In this document: positions 42,595-52,356 of the stretch, piece after piece
How positions within the stretch are numbered: position 1 is the stretch's first letter
Layout: every line of letters begins with the position of its first letter
The notes under the pieces: model-generated
The model's database searches: none
Seen by the model: only the letters and a program-made list of their open reading frames with translations
Told to the model about the DNA's origin: nothing
Assembly: GCF_000211475.1 (NCBI RefSeq)
Contig: NC_015474.1
Span: 496,001-560,000 of the forward strand
DNA length: 64,000 nt
Reading direction: 5' to 3'
From: Pyrococcus sp. NA2
GTDB taxonomy: Archaea; Methanobacteriota_B; Thermococci; Thermococcales; Thermococcaceae
Translations under genes and position numbers: made by a program

Positions 42595-43260
42595 ATGAAT
42601 AAGTATAAACTTGTAGTAATTGGAATCATTTTTATAGCTTTTGGTGGAATAGCACTAACAAAAGTAGCCAAGCATTACGAAGGAGGAGAAATATATGAGG
42701 CCGCAAATGAGGCAATGAATCTACTTGGAAAGGGGTTCAATGTTACAGTTAGGGTGGTAACTGTAGACGGAAGGACAATAGAAGGGGAGGTGTTTGCCGC
42801 AAAAGGCTCACAAATAACGATCATAGTGAATGGAACCAAGATCTCAGTTGGGGGACCCTCAGCAACTAGGGAGGATGTTAGAGCAAAGCATGTGGATGTT
42901 ATAGTGAGAGGGAAAGTCTACGTGTATGAAATCCCCGGCATGGAAGAGGGATTTGAAAAGTTTGAAAGTTATTGGACGAATGATACTTACTCAATGAGAT
43001 TCAGTGGACTCATATACATTGAGAACATTTCATTCATAGAACTTGGAAAGCTCAAGTATTCCGCAGATTACCTTAGCTTTGGCTCGATTACAATAAATGA
43101 AATTCATGAGGACAATGCAGTCATATGGGCAAGTCATGTTCCAATTCAGATACTGGAGAGTCATTTAAGGGGAAAGAAAGTTTTCTATTATGGAACCCTC
43201 TACGTGAATTCTGAGAGGAGAACACTACCCTTCAGATTAATAGGGGTGAGAAATCCATGA
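42595..43260 (+). CDS. Membrane-anchored extracellular protein (unrecognised)
   Basis: 221 residues. One N-terminal membrane helix ([18 protein letters not shown]), then an outward beta-rich domain with [32 protein letters not shown] and three N-glycosylation sequons. Start chosen at ATG 42595 after AAGGTGTGAAATA. No family recognised. The next gene starts inside its last codon, marking it as the head of a four-gene operon with two polymerase-like membrane proteins and a glycosyltransferase. Confidence 0.75.
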   Translation: MNKYKLVVIGIIFIAFGGIALTKVAKHYEGGEIYEAANEAMNLLGKGFNVTVRVVTVDGRTIEGEVFAAKGSQITIIVNGTKISVGGPSATREDVRAKHVDVIVRGKVYVYEIPGMEEGFEKFESYWTNDTYSMRFSGLIYIENISFIELGKLKYSADYLSFGSITINEIHEDNAVIWASHVPIQILESHLRGKKVFYYGTLYVNSERRTLPFRLIGVRNP

Positions 43261-44270
43261 AAGATTACCCCCTGTTAATTCCTATTCTTCTTGTTCTTTT
43301 TGTATCCCTGGGACTCGCTAGAATAAAAACTATAGCTGTCGTTGTCCTATTTTCACTATTCTTCGTCTATGGTTACAAGAAGGGGGAAAATTTTGGAACA
43401 CCTAGAAGGGAGATAAAGGTAAGGGATGAAATACTTGAGATAGCCCTCCTAATCTCCCTTCTCTTAGTAGTTTACCAAATATTGGAGTTGTGGCAGATTC
43501 CACTCCTAAACCCTTCCATAAGAACGCATCTTAACCCTAAAATAACGATGCTAACATACCTCTTAGGTTTACCTTCAAGTGTCTACTTAACAATTAAAGG
43601 AAGAAAAATTGGCCTTCTGTACCCACTCGCCGTTTCTCTGTACGCATATAGGACTCCCCTCTTGGCATCGATCATAGCACTTGCATTGCCATTCCTAGAG
43701 AAAAGAAGAGAAGATAGCGGGACAATTATAGCCCTTGGTGGCTTGGGGATTGCACTGCTCTTTGCGATCTCGTACCTTAGAGGCGACCTATCATTTATAA
43801 CGAGAGTTGTAGGAACGACATCCGTTCTTGATGTGATAGTGAAAAGGTGTAGCGTGACAGGTTTCTACAAAGGGGAACTTCAGCTTGCAGGGATAAACTC
43901 GTATCTAACTGGGGGACCCGGAGCAAGGATACTCATCGCTAAATATCTGGGAATCTCAGGAGTAACTATTACGGCAACATTGATCGGAGGGCCTTACTTA
44001 GATTTTGGCCTCCTAGCCACAATAGAGATGCTACTTCTAGGGTTTTACTACGGAATTACCAAGAGATTGAAGTCCGAGGTTGGGAGAGCATTCTACTACT
44101 CAACGCTCGCTTATGGAATAGTTGGCGTTGAGACGGGAATACTCGATTTGCCAATTTATCTCATGTTTTTAATAGGGGGTATTATAGCCTGGAGGGAGCT
44201 AGATGGAGAAGTCAGAAAAACTGTTCTTGGCACTATTGCTAGGATTTTTAGGACTGGCGATCATAGGTAA
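43257..44270 (+). CDS. Multi-spanning membrane protein, possible glycan polymerase
   Basis: 337 residues with about ten membrane helices and a large outer loop (residues about 175-245, LTGGPGARILIAKYLGISG). The layout resembles Wzy-type repeat-unit polymerases. It shares topology and a C-terminal pattern (GPYLDFGLLATIEMLLLG) with the next gene (VADFGVFGILEGLLLG), so the two seem to be ancient tandem paralogues. Family assignment is tentative. Confidence 0.7.
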   Translation: MKDYPLLIPILLVLFVSLGLARIKTIAVVVLFSLFFVYGYKKGENFGTPRREIKVRDEILEIALLISLLLVVYQILELWQIPLLNPSIRTHLNPKITMLTYLLGLPSSVYLTIKGRKIGLLYPLAVSLYAYRTPLLASIIALALPFLEKRREDSGTIIALGGLGIALLFAISYLRGDLSFITRVVGTTSVLDVIVKRCSVTGFYKGELQLAGINSYLTGGPGARILIAKYLGISGVTITATLIGGPYLDFGLLATIEMLLLGFYYGITKRLKSEVGRAFYYSTLAYGIVGVETGILDLPIYLMFLIGGIIAWRELDGEVRKTVLGTIARIFRTGDHR

Positions 44271-45195
44271 GCTCATAATATTTAGGGAAAGCGTTAGAGT
44301 AGGAAGTTTAACTTACTCGTTACTATTCACTATACTTTTTGTAATTGGACTTAGGGTTAATATTGAGGTTCCAATGTACTCGTGGCCAATACTTTCAATT
44401 CTCATAGTTTCTCCTCTAGGGTTAACTTGGATTGCTTTCTGGCTTTTTATAGTCTTACCATTGGCAATTTACCTGAATAGAAAGGAGATAGGGATAGTTA
44501 AACCTACACTCACAGTTATGACAACCATGTTTTCCATAACACCAGAATTACTCGGAATAATTCCAATAGTTAACCCAGAGACAAGGTATGATTCAGTCTC
44601 AGTATTATATGTTCTCTCAGGTTATGGGATTGCCCTTCTGAACTCTTTATCTCCCAGCATAATTGTAACAGCTTACGGGATAATGCTTGGAGTAATATCA
44701 ATGTACAGGAGCGTAATCGCGCTCTCAATACTTCCAGTTATATATAGAGGAAAGATACCATGGAAGGTTTTGCTAGTTTCGATTCTTGCAATCGTTGCTA
44801 TTTCTGGGATGAGGGGAATAGATGCCTCGGAGATTCTCTATAGACCTGCATTCACATATAGAGTTTATGAGACCCTCTATGATATTGGAATGCCCTTCGG
44901 AAGCTTATTCATAATTGGAGAGCCAATTCCTGGATATAAGGTCGCTCATTTGTTTGGTAGTCCAAATAGGTACACCTACACGATATTTGGTGAGGCAGTT
45001 GCAGATTTTGGTGTCTTTGGAATTCTGGAGGGACTCCTTTTAGGGATTTGCATTAAGAGCCTTAGAAAAAAGAAATGGGCCCATTCATTTGCCCTAACAA
45101 TCCTAACCCTTGGAATAGAAGTTGGACTTGACGCATTTAAGCTTGGGACACTCTTCCTTCTCCCATTTGTAGGAGGTGAAAACAATGAAAGATAG
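44203..45195 (+). CDS. Multi-spanning membrane protein, paralogue of the upstream gene
   Basis: 330 residues, about ten membrane helices, outer loop with VAHLFGSPNRYTYTIFGEAV. Overlaps the upstream gene by 68 nt in a different frame (ATG 44203 after GGAGGGAG). Likely a second polymerase-like subunit for surface polysaccharide or N-glycan formation; inferred from topology and the adjacent glycosyltransferase. Confidence 0.7.
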   Translation: MEKSEKLFLALLLGFLGLAIIGKLIIFRESVRVGSLTYSLLFTILFVIGLRVNIEVPMYSWPILSILIVSPLGLTWIAFWLFIVLPLAIYLNRKEIGIVKPTLTVMTTMFSITPELLGIIPIVNPETRYDSVSVLYVLSGYGIALLNSLSPSIIVTAYGIMLGVISMYRSVIALSILPVIYRGKIPWKVLLVSILAIVAISGMRGIDASEILYRPAFTYRVYETLYDIGMPFGSLFIIGEPIPGYKVAHLFGSPNRYTYTIFGEAVADFGVFGILEGLLLGICIKSLRKKKWAHSFALTILTLGIEVGLDAFKLGTLFLLPFVGGENNER

Positions 45196-46549
45196 AGTGG
45201 GAATATTAATTTTCATGTTCTCTCTCGGCCTGGGCATCCTCGCCCTAGCCCCTGAAAAATCACTAACTTACGATGGTGCCCTTTACATAAACATAGCAAG
45301 GAACCTTGCCAGGGACATAACGAGCTTTACCTACCAGGGAGTATACATGATGTATAGACCTCCTCTATATCCTTACACACTCTCCTTGATATTCAGGTTC
45401 ATTCATTCAAATCATCTCTTAATAGCTAGACTTGTTTCTGCGGTTAGCTTCGCACTCACATCCCTAATCCTATATTACCTCGTTAAGGACATGTTTGGGA
45501 GTGATATCAAGGGAATAATTGCAAGTTTGTTCTACGTGTTTAACCCTTTAGCTTTCACAATGGCCGGAAGGGAGCTAGTTCATTCAGAGTTCACCCTCTT
45601 CTATACCCTCGCAATTTACCTCCTATATATGGGGAGAAAGAGAGACAACGCCCTTAGAATTTATCTTGCTTTCATTTCTGCGGGACTTGCTATTTTAACT
45701 AGATACACTGGACTGTCCATCATTCTCGTATTCCTTGCTTACCTCTGGCTAGTTGACCACTGGAATTGGGTTAAGAAGAGGGAGTACTTGATAGGATTTG
45801 GACTGTTGTTCCCAACGTTACTTCCCTGGCTTTACATGGGGCATCTATACTATGGAGGCTTCTTCAGACCATTCAAGATTGCCTCTAGAGTCGTTACTCT
45901 AGATAAGCCCGTTTCAGCCTTTGAGTACATAGGAATGGTAATCAAAGATATCGGATACGTCCTACCTGCTTTAGCAACTTTAGGATTCCTTAGGATTAAA
46001 AAGGACGAACAGGGGTGGCTAATTTTAAGTTGGCTCGTTATCGGTGGAGGAGGAATATTAGCGGTAACTCACAAGGAGACGAGGTTCATAACTTTCCTAT
46101 CCCCAGTAATAGCGATCTTAGCGAGTGAAGGAATTTCACTGATAGCGGAGCAACTTAAAGGCAAATGGAAGACCATTGGAAGTATAGCAATTGCCTTGCT
46201 CCTTATAGTGCCAATAGGCATGAAAGCTAAGGAACTCAAAGGGAGATGGGACGGAGTGGGAGTGTATGAGAGCGAAGCTTTAAGATATGCTTCAAACCAC
46301 TATAAGGCGGAAAGGTTATTAGTATCTCCTTATCTCTACACAATGGCCGGCTATTATTATCCAAACGCAAGGATAGAGATGATTCTAAAAAGAAAAGATG
46401 TGGAGGAAAAGATAGCCAAGGGGTATTATGACGTAATAATCCATAAGGATCCAAACGTTTATCTGAATATTGAAACGTGTGGGAATTACGTCTTAGTAAA
46501 AGAATTCTATGGGGGCAGAATTAAGATCTACGTGAAATCTCAAAAATGA
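45185..46549 (+). CDS. GT39-like membrane glycosyltransferase (ArnT/PMT type)
   Basis: 454 residues with about eleven membrane helices. The first loop has LTYDGALYINIARNLARD (catalytic Asp region of PMT/ArnT-like enzymes) and YRPPLYPYTLSLIFRF; later GLAILTRYTGLSIILVFLAY and RFITFLSPVIAILAS. These enzymes move sugars from lipid carriers onto proteins or lipids outside the membrane. ATG 45185 follows GGAGGTGAAAACA within the end of the preceding gene. Confidence 0.85.
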   Translation: MKDRVGILIFMFSLGLGILALAPEKSLTYDGALYINIARNLARDITSFTYQGVYMMYRPPLYPYTLSLIFRFIHSNHLLIARLVSAVSFALTSLILYYLVKDMFGSDIKGIIASLFYVFNPLAFTMAGRELVHSEFTLFYTLAIYLLYMGRKRDNALRIYLAFISAGLAILTRYTGLSIILVFLAYLWLVDHWNWVKKREYLIGFGLLFPTLLPWLYMGHLYYGGFFRPFKIASRVVTLDKPVSAFEYIGMVIKDIGYVLPALATLGFLRIKKDEQGWLILSWLVIGGGGILAVTHKETRFITFLSPVIAILASEGISLIAEQLKGKWKTIGSIAIALLLIVPIGMKAKELKGRWDGVGVYESEALRYASNHYKAERLLVSPYLYTMAGYYYPNARIEMILKRKDVEEKIAKGYYDVIIHKDPNVYLNIETCGNYVLVKEFYGGRIKIYVKSQK

Positions 46550-46665
46550 ATACAACAAAACCTCCCGACGGTTTATGGACATTAGGGAACTAAGGTATCC
46601 ACGTTAATTTTAAATATGTTCTCCCTTTATCAATTTCGGCCATTTCAAGGCTGGAGGTGGGCAAA

Positions 46666-49122
46666 ATGGCATATAGATTCATTAAGTGGTTCGAAGAGCT
46701 GAGAAAAGAGGATGTTCCTCTTGTTGGTGGTAAAGGGGCAAACCTTGGAGAAATGACAAATGCAGGAATTCCAGTACCCCCAGGATTCTGTGTTACAGCC
46801 GAAGCTTACAAGTACTTCGTTGAGAACGTTAAGATTTCTAAGGAAGACGTTAAGAGAATCCTCGGAGAGAAAGCAAACAAGGGTACCATCGCTGAGGTTC
46901 TTGCTCAAGCTCCAGACGAGCCAAGGCCACTTCAGGAGTGGATAATGGACATAATCAACAGGACGAACGTTGACGATTCAAGACAGCTACAGGAGAACAC
47001 TGCTATAATTAGGGAGCTAATTAAGTCCCTTGACATGCCAGCAGAGATTGCAGAGGAGATTAAGCAGGCTTACAAGGAGCTCAGCCAGAGATTTGGAAAG
47101 GATGAGATCTATGTTGCCGTAAGATCATCAGCAACAGCTGAAGACCTTCCAGAAGCAAGCTTCGCTGGACAGCAAGAAACTTACCTCGACGTTCTTGGAG
47201 CTGATGATGTCATAGACAAAGTAAAGAGATGCTGGGCATCACTCTGGACTGCAAGGGCTACATTCTATAGAGCTAAGCAAGGATTCGACCACAGCAAGGT
47301 CTACCTCTCAGCTGTCGTCCAGAAGATGGTCAACAGCGAGAAGAGCGGTGTCATGTTCACAGCTAACCCAGTCACGAACAACAGGAACGAGATAATGATA
47401 AACGCAAGCTGGGGACTCGGTGAGGCTGTAGTTAGCGGTGCCGTTACACCTGATGAGTACATAGTTGAGAAGGGAACCTGGAAGATCAAGGAGAAGGTCA
47501 TCGCAAAGAAGGAAATAATGGTCATTAGGAACCCAGAGACAGGTAGAGGAACTGTCCAGGTCAAGGTTGCTGACTACCTGGGTCCAGAGTTCGTTGAGAA
47601 GCAGGTTCTCACAGATGAGCAGATAATTGAAGTAGCTAAGATGGGTCAGAAGATTGAGGAGCACTACGGCTGGCCACAGGACATCGAGTGGGCCTACGAC
47701 AAGGACGATGGAAAGCTCTACATCGTACAGAGCAGACCCGTAACAACGCTCAAGGAGACCACCGCTGAGGAAGTTGAGGAGGTTGAGGAGGCAGAAGTAA
47801 TCCTCAAGGGTCTCGGTGCATCACCAGGAATCGGTGCAGGTAGGGTTGTCGTCATCTTCGATGCCAGCGAGATCGACAAGGTCAAGGAAGGTGACGTTCT
47901 AGTAACGACGATGACCAACCCAGACATGGTTCCAGCGATGAAGAGAGCGAGTGCAATCATTACCGACGAGGGTGGAAGAACGAGCCACGCTGCTATCGTC
48001 AGTAGAGAGCTTGGAATTCCATGTGTAGTTGGTACAAAAGAAGCTACAAAGAAGCTCAAGACAGGAGATTACGTAACAGTTGACGGAACGAGAGGTCTAG
48101 TCTACAAGGGTATCGTCAAGAGCTTGGTTGAAAAGAAGAAGAAAGAAGAGGCAGCTGCAGCCCCAGGAGCAGCCGTAGCTGCGGCACCACTTGTCACTGG
48201 AACCCTAGTTAAGGTCAACGTGTCAATGCCAGAGGTCGCCGAGAGGGCAGCAGCCACCGGAGCAGATGGAGTTGGTCTATTAAGAGCTGAGCACATGATC
48301 CTAAGCATTGGACAGCACCCAGTTAAGTTCATCAAGGAGGGCAAGGAGGAAGAGCTCGTAGAGAAGCTTGCAGAGGGAATTGAGAAGGTAGCAGCAGCGT
48401 TCTATCCAAGGCCAGTCTGGTACAGAACACTTGACGCTCCAACCAACGAGTTCAGAGAGATGCCAGGTGGAGAGGACGAGCCAGAAGAGAGGAATCCAAT
48501 GCTTGGATGGAGAGGAATCAGGAGAGGCCTTGACCAGCCAGAGCTACTGAGAGCAGAGTTCAAGGCCATTAAGAGGGTAGTTGAGAAGGGATACAACAAC
48601 ATCGGTGTAATGCTACCACTCGTCAGCCACCCAGAGCAGATAAGGAAGGCCAAGGAAATAGCAAGGAGCGTTGGCCTTGAGCCCCACAAGGACGTTGCCT
48701 GGGGAATAATGATTGAAGTTCCTGCAGCAGCAATAATCATCGAAGACCTAATCAAGGAGGGAATCGACTTCGTCAGCTTCGGAACCAACGACCTAACCCA
48801 GTACACACTAGCTATTGACAGAGACAACGAGAGGGTTGCAAAGCTCTACGATGAGACCCACCCAGCAGTACTCAAGTTGATCAAGCACGTCATCAAGGTA
48901 TGTAAGAAGTACGGAATTGAGACGAGCATCTGTGGACAGGCAGCAAGTGATCCAAAGATGGCAAGGATACTCGTCAGACTCGGCATTGACAGCCTGTCAG
49001 CCAACCCAGATGCAGTGCAACTAATTAGACAGGTAGTTGCCCAGGAAGAGAGGAAGATAATGCTCGAGGCAGCAAGAAAGAGGCTATTCGAGGAAGAAGA
49101 GGAAGAGGAAGAGCTCTTCTGA
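46666..49122 (+). CDS. ppsA: Phosphoenolpyruvate synthase (pyruvate, water dikinase)
   Basis: 818 residues. N-terminal ATP-grasp domain (VGGKGANLGEMTNAGIPVPPG; VRSSATAEDLPEASFAGQQ), central swivelling domain with the phospho-His in GGRTSHAAIVSRE (H441) and C-terminal PEP/pyruvate barrel (GVMLPLVSHPEQIRKAKEIA; FGTNDLTQYTLAIDRDN; CGQAASDPKMA). Converts pyruvate to PEP; the main gluconeogenic entry in Pyrococcus and very strongly expressed. An Ala-rich linker (EAAAAPGAAVAAA) separates domains, and the tail is a run of Glu. ATG 46666 follows CTGGAGGTGGGC; TTTTAAATATG at about 46607 is the TATA box. Confidence 0.97.
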   Translation: MAYRFIKWFEELRKEDVPLVGGKGANLGEMTNAGIPVPPGFCVTAEAYKYFVENVKISKEDVKRILGEKANKGTIAEVLAQAPDEPRPLQEWIMDIINRTNVDDSRQLQENTAIIRELIKSLDMPAEIAEEIKQAYKELSQRFGKDEIYVAVRSSATAEDLPEASFAGQQETYLDVLGADDVIDKVKRCWASLWTARATFYRAKQGFDHSKVYLSAVVQKMVNSEKSGVMFTANPVTNNRNEIMINASWGLGEAVVSGAVTPDEYIVEKGTWKIKEKVIAKKEIMVIRNPETGRGTVQVKVADYLGPEFVEKQVLTDEQIIEVAKMGQKIEEHYGWPQDIEWAYDKDDGKLYIVQSRPVTTLKETTAEEVEEVEEAEVILKGLGASPGIGAGRVVVIFDASEIDKVKEGDVLVTTMTNPDMVPAMKRASAIITDEGGRTSHAAIVSRELGIPCVVGTKEATKKLKTGDYVTVDGTRGLVYKGIVKSLVEKKKKEEAAAAPGAAVAAAPLVTGTLVKVNVSMPEVAERAAATGADGVGLLRAEHMILSIGQHPVKFIKEGKEEELVEKLAEGIEKVAAAFYPRPVWYRTLDAPTNEFREMPGGEDEPEERNPMLGWRGIRRGLDQPELLRAEFKAIKRVVEKGYNNIGVMLPLVSHPEQIRKAKEIARSVGLEPHKDVAWGIMIEVPAAAIIIEDLIKEGIDFVSFGTNDLTQYTLAIDRDNERVAKLYDETHPAVLKLIKHVIKVCKKYGIETSICGQAASDPKMARILVRLGIDSLSANPDAVQLIRQVVAQEERKIMLEAARKRLFEEEEEEEELF

Positions 49123-49172
49123 ACTCCCTTCTTTTCTTAAAGATTTTTAATTTTAGCATCGAGCTTTTCTAC

Positions 49173-49919
49173 ATGTTGTGGAGAACCGACGTGAAGCTTA
49201 GTGGGGATAACTACAAAAAGATAGATGCTCATGCCCACATCCAAAAGCTAGGCTATCCCTTTAACGTTGAGATAACAGTGGAAGAGTTCCTAGCTTTAAT
49301 GGAGGCTTATAACATCGAGAAGGCCATCATAAGTGATGTAGACAACGAGAGGATAGCAGAGATAACCAGAGAATACCCGGATAAGTTCATAGGGATAGCC
49401 TGGATAAATCCCAGGGATAAGAACATTGAGAGGCACCTTAGATCAGAGTTCAGGGGAATAAAGCTACATCCACTCCTTCACATGTTCTCCCCAGGAGATC
49501 CCATTGTTGAGAGGGTCATGAGAATCGCTCATGATCACGAACTTCCGGTCTTCATTCACTCAGGGCATCCACCGACTTCCCTTCCCTGGCAGATTGAAGA
49601 CCTTGCAAGGAAGTTTCCTGAGGTTCCAATAGTAATGATCCACATGGGACATGGAAACGCGTTCTACATTCAAGGGGCCATTGAGATAGCTGAGAGGAAT
49701 GAAAACGTTTACCTCGAAACTTCAGGGATGCCAATGCCGGCTAAGATAAGGCAAGCATACGAGAGGGTTCCAGATAAGGTCATGTTCGGAACGGATTTAC
49801 CCTGTCACCATCCGGTGGTTGAGATAGCGAAAGTTATAACGAGCGGTCTAGATAAGGAAGGAATTAAGAAGGTGTTCTACGAAAACGCGAAGGCGTTCAT
49901 AAAAAGGTGGATGAGATGA
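49173..49919 (+). CDS. Amidohydrolase (COG2159-type TIM barrel)
   Basis: 248 residues. Metal ligands: DAHAHI at the barrel start, GIKLHPLLHMF, HSGHPPTS, MIHMGHG and the closing Asp in MFGTDLPCHHP. Related to ACMSD-like decarboxylases and hydrolases; substrate unknown. ATG 49173 lies about 25 nt after TTTTTAATTTT, so the message may be leaderless. Coupled (ATGA) to the radical SAM gene. Confidence 0.9.
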   Translation: MLWRTDVKLSGDNYKKIDAHAHIQKLGYPFNVEITVEEFLALMEAYNIEKAIISDVDNERIAEITREYPDKFIGIAWINPRDKNIERHLRSEFRGIKLHPLLHMFSPGDPIVERVMRIAHDHELPVFIHSGHPPTSLPWQIEDLARKFPEVPIVMIHMGHGNAFYIQGAIEIAERNENVYLETSGMPMPAKIRQAYERVPDKVMFGTDLPCHHPVVEIAKVITSGLDKEGIKKVFYENAKAFIKRWMR

Positions 49920-51658
49920 TAATAGCGATAATCGATGGCTACACCGACGAACCTGCTGGACTTGGCGTTCCACCCTACATAGGGCTTTACCCTAGGTATG
50001 CCTACGGAGCTATAAAGAAAGCCAAGAAAGATGCGAACATATTTTACTTGACAATAGATGACCTAAGGGCAACTTTTGAAGGTGAGAGTGGAATTAAAAC
50101 GAAGAACAAAACACCCAACTTCCCAAAGGTCAGGGAGATACTCGAAAAGGCGGAAATAATAGTTTTTATAGGGGGGCTCCATACCCCAGGGAAGTACCTA
50201 TCCGCAGTCCCTGGAACGGTTGAAGAGGTAGCGAAATTCATCAAGCCCTACAAGGGGGTTAAAATACTCGGCGGTCCAGCATTTATGGGCTCTGCCAAGG
50301 CAGGTGGAATTAAAGTTACAATTAAAGAGCTCAAGTTTGCAGAGGAAATATTTGACCATGTAGTTTACGGTGACCTTGAGGCTTTCCTATTCGATTACCT
50401 AAGTGGAAGGGACGTCGATCCGTTCAGGTTCAGAAGCTACGATGAGCTTAGGGATTACGCTCTCCTGGGGGCTGAGGTTGTTAAGCAGTTCCCAGGATAT
50501 CCGGAATTCGTTCTCGCTGAAATAGAGACTCAAAGAGGTTGCCCAAAGGCCATGGGCATAGGAGGATGCTCATTCTGCACGGAGCCTGTGAGATATCCAG
50601 TAGTTGAGAACCGGGAGCAGAAAGATGTCGTTGATGAAGTTAAAACTCTATACTCCCTGGGAATAAGGCACTTTAGGATTGGAAGACAAAGTTGCATCTT
50701 CTCGTACAAGGCCAAACCAAATGGTAGAGTCCCAATACCAAATCCCGAAGAAGTTGAGAAGCTGTTTAGAGGCGTTAGGAACGCAGCGCCTAACGCAAAG
50801 ACGATTCACGTTGATAATGCCAACCCCGCAGTTATAGCCAACTATCCCGACGAAGCTAAGAGAATAGCAAAGGCCATAATAAAGTACGGAACCCCGGGAA
50901 ATGTAGTGGCGTTTGGGCTTGAAACGGCTGATCCAAAGGTTGCAAGATTGAACAACTTAAACGCAACGCCAGAGGAAACTTATGAAGCCGTGAGGATAAT
51001 AAACGAGGTTGGTGCAAGAAGAGGATACAACGGGTTACCATGGCTCCTCCCCGGGATAAACATCATATTCGGCTTACCTGGAGAGACTAAGAGGACTTAC
51101 GAACTAACTTACGAGTTCCTGAAAAAGATCCTTGACGATGGATTGATGATTAGGAGGATAAACATAAGACAAGTCGTCGTCTTCCCCGGGACTCCCCTTT
51201 GGAACATGAGGGATAAGGTTAAAACGGAGAAGCACAAGGATTTGATAAAGCACTACAGGCACAAGATAAGACACGAGATAGATTTGCCAATGTTGAAAAG
51301 GGTAGTTCCCACCGGGACAATTCTTAGGGATGTTAGAATGGAGATTTACGATGGAAACCTAACCTTCGGAAGGCAGTTCGGTAGCTATCCCCTCATAGTT
51401 GGGGTTCCAAAGAAACTAGAGCTAGACAAATACTACGACATCATGATAGTTGACCATGGGCTTAGGAGCGTTACTGGGATTCCAGTCCCAATAGAAGTGA
51501 ACAAGGAAAGTTCGAAAGTGCTGAGCTGGCTTCCAGGACTGGGAAAGAAAACTTTAGCGAAGGTCCTTGCAAAGAGACCGTTCAAAACCGAGGATGAATT
51601 CCTAAACTTATTACCCAAGGAATTTAAAGAAATGTACAGAGGCAAGATCAAGGTTTAA
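49916..51658 (+). CDS. COG1031-type radical SAM protein with helix-hairpin-helix tail
   Basis: 580 residues. N-terminal B12-binding-like Rossmann region (IAIIDGYTDEPAGLGVPPY; KILGGPAFMG), a radical SAM barrel with an unusual cluster motif C209-x8-C218-x2-C221 (RGCPKAMGIGGCSFC), FGLPGETKRTYELTYE and a C-terminal HhH (WLPGLGKKTLAKVLAKRPF) as in nucleic-acid-binding proteins. Archaeal COG1031 family, function unknown. The HhH hints at RNA or DNA as substrate. ATG 49916 after GGTGGATGAG overlaps the amidohydrolase stop. Confidence 0.88.
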   Translation: MIIAIIDGYTDEPAGLGVPPYIGLYPRYAYGAIKKAKKDANIFYLTIDDLRATFEGESGIKTKNKTPNFPKVREILEKAEIIVFIGGLHTPGKYLSAVPGTVEEVAKFIKPYKGVKILGGPAFMGSAKAGGIKVTIKELKFAEEIFDHVVYGDLEAFLFDYLSGRDVDPFRFRSYDELRDYALLGAEVVKQFPGYPEFVLAEIETQRGCPKAMGIGGCSFCTEPVRYPVVENREQKDVVDEVKTLYSLGIRHFRIGRQSCIFSYKAKPNGRVPIPNPEEVEKLFRGVRNAAPNAKTIHVDNANPAVIANYPDEAKRIAKAIIKYGTPGNVVAFGLETADPKVARLNNLNATPEETYEAVRIINEVGARRGYNGLPWLLPGINIIFGLPGETKRTYELTYEFLKKILDDGLMIRRINIRQVVVFPGTPLWNMRDKVKTEKHKDLIKHYRHKIRHEIDLPMLKRVVPTGTILRDVRMEIYDGNLTFGRQFGSYPLIVGVPKKLELDKYYDIMIVDHGLRSVTGIPVPIEVNKESSKVLSWLPGLGKKTLAKVLAKRPFKTEDEFLNLLPKEFKEMYRGKIKV

Positions 51659-51787
51659 TATTTACATGAACTTGCCAATCTTGCAGGAAATTCCTTAACT
51701 TTTTAAACTCAAAGATAGACAAAGGAGCAAGAGCCATCTTTCCCGTCCTGAAAAGTGAGGTTCCAGCCCACAGAGGAGGTGAGATAA

Positions 51788-52249
51788 ATGGACAAGGTCT
51801 ATTTAACCTGGTGGCAAGTGGATAGAGCAATTTTCGCCCTAGCAGAGAAGTTGAGGGAGTATAAGCCTGATGTAATAGTTGGGGTTGCGAGGGGTGGATT
51901 AATTCCAGCCGTGAGGTTAAGCCACATCTTAAATGACATTCCGCTCAAGGTAATCGACGTTAAGTTCTACAAGGGAATAGACGAGAGGGCCGAGAAGCCT
52001 GTAATAACGATTCCGATTCATGGAGACCTTAAAGGAAAGAAAGTGGTTATAGTGGACGACGTCAGCGATACTGGAAAAACGCTTGAGGTTGTTATAGAAG
52101 AAGTCAAGAAGCTCGGAGCTAAGGAGATTAAGGTTGCGTGCCTAGCTATGAAACCCTGGACCTCAGTAGTTCCAGACTACTACGTGTTCAGAACCGACAA
52201 GTGGATAGTCTTCCCCTGGGAGGAGTTTCCAGTAGTTGAAAAGAGATAA
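51788..52249 (+). CDS. Purine phosphoribosyltransferase (xanthine/guanine type)
   Basis: 153 residues. PRPP-binding motif VVIVDDVSDTGKTLEVV, the PPi loop VARGGLIPAVRLSH and the C-terminal hood CLAMKPWTSVVPDYYVFRTD. Purine salvage: base plus PRPP to nucleotide. ATG follows GAGGAGGTGAGATAA. The 128 nt before it hold only the promoter (CTTTTTAAAC near 51700). Confidence 0.92.
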   Translation: MDKVYLTWWQVDRAIFALAEKLREYKPDVIVGVARGGLIPAVRLSHILNDIPLKVIDVKFYKGIDERAEKPVITIPIHGDLKGKKVVIVDDVSDTGKTLEVVIEEVKKLGAKEIKVACLAMKPWTSVVPDYYVFRTDKWIVFPWEEFPVVEKR

Positions 52250-52356
52250 TTTTTGCTCCCTTCTTTCTATTCTCATACTTCAAATTTTTGCATATGTGTT
52301 ATTAGCAAAAATTTTAAATAATATTAAGTCCAATAAATACTTGTAGTGGTTGTACA

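Noticed and set aside
46550-46665. Glycolytic-motif operator (TATCAC-N5-GTGATA) before ppsA
   Set aside because: Only GGTATCCACGTTAA is present; the palindrome half-sites do not match.
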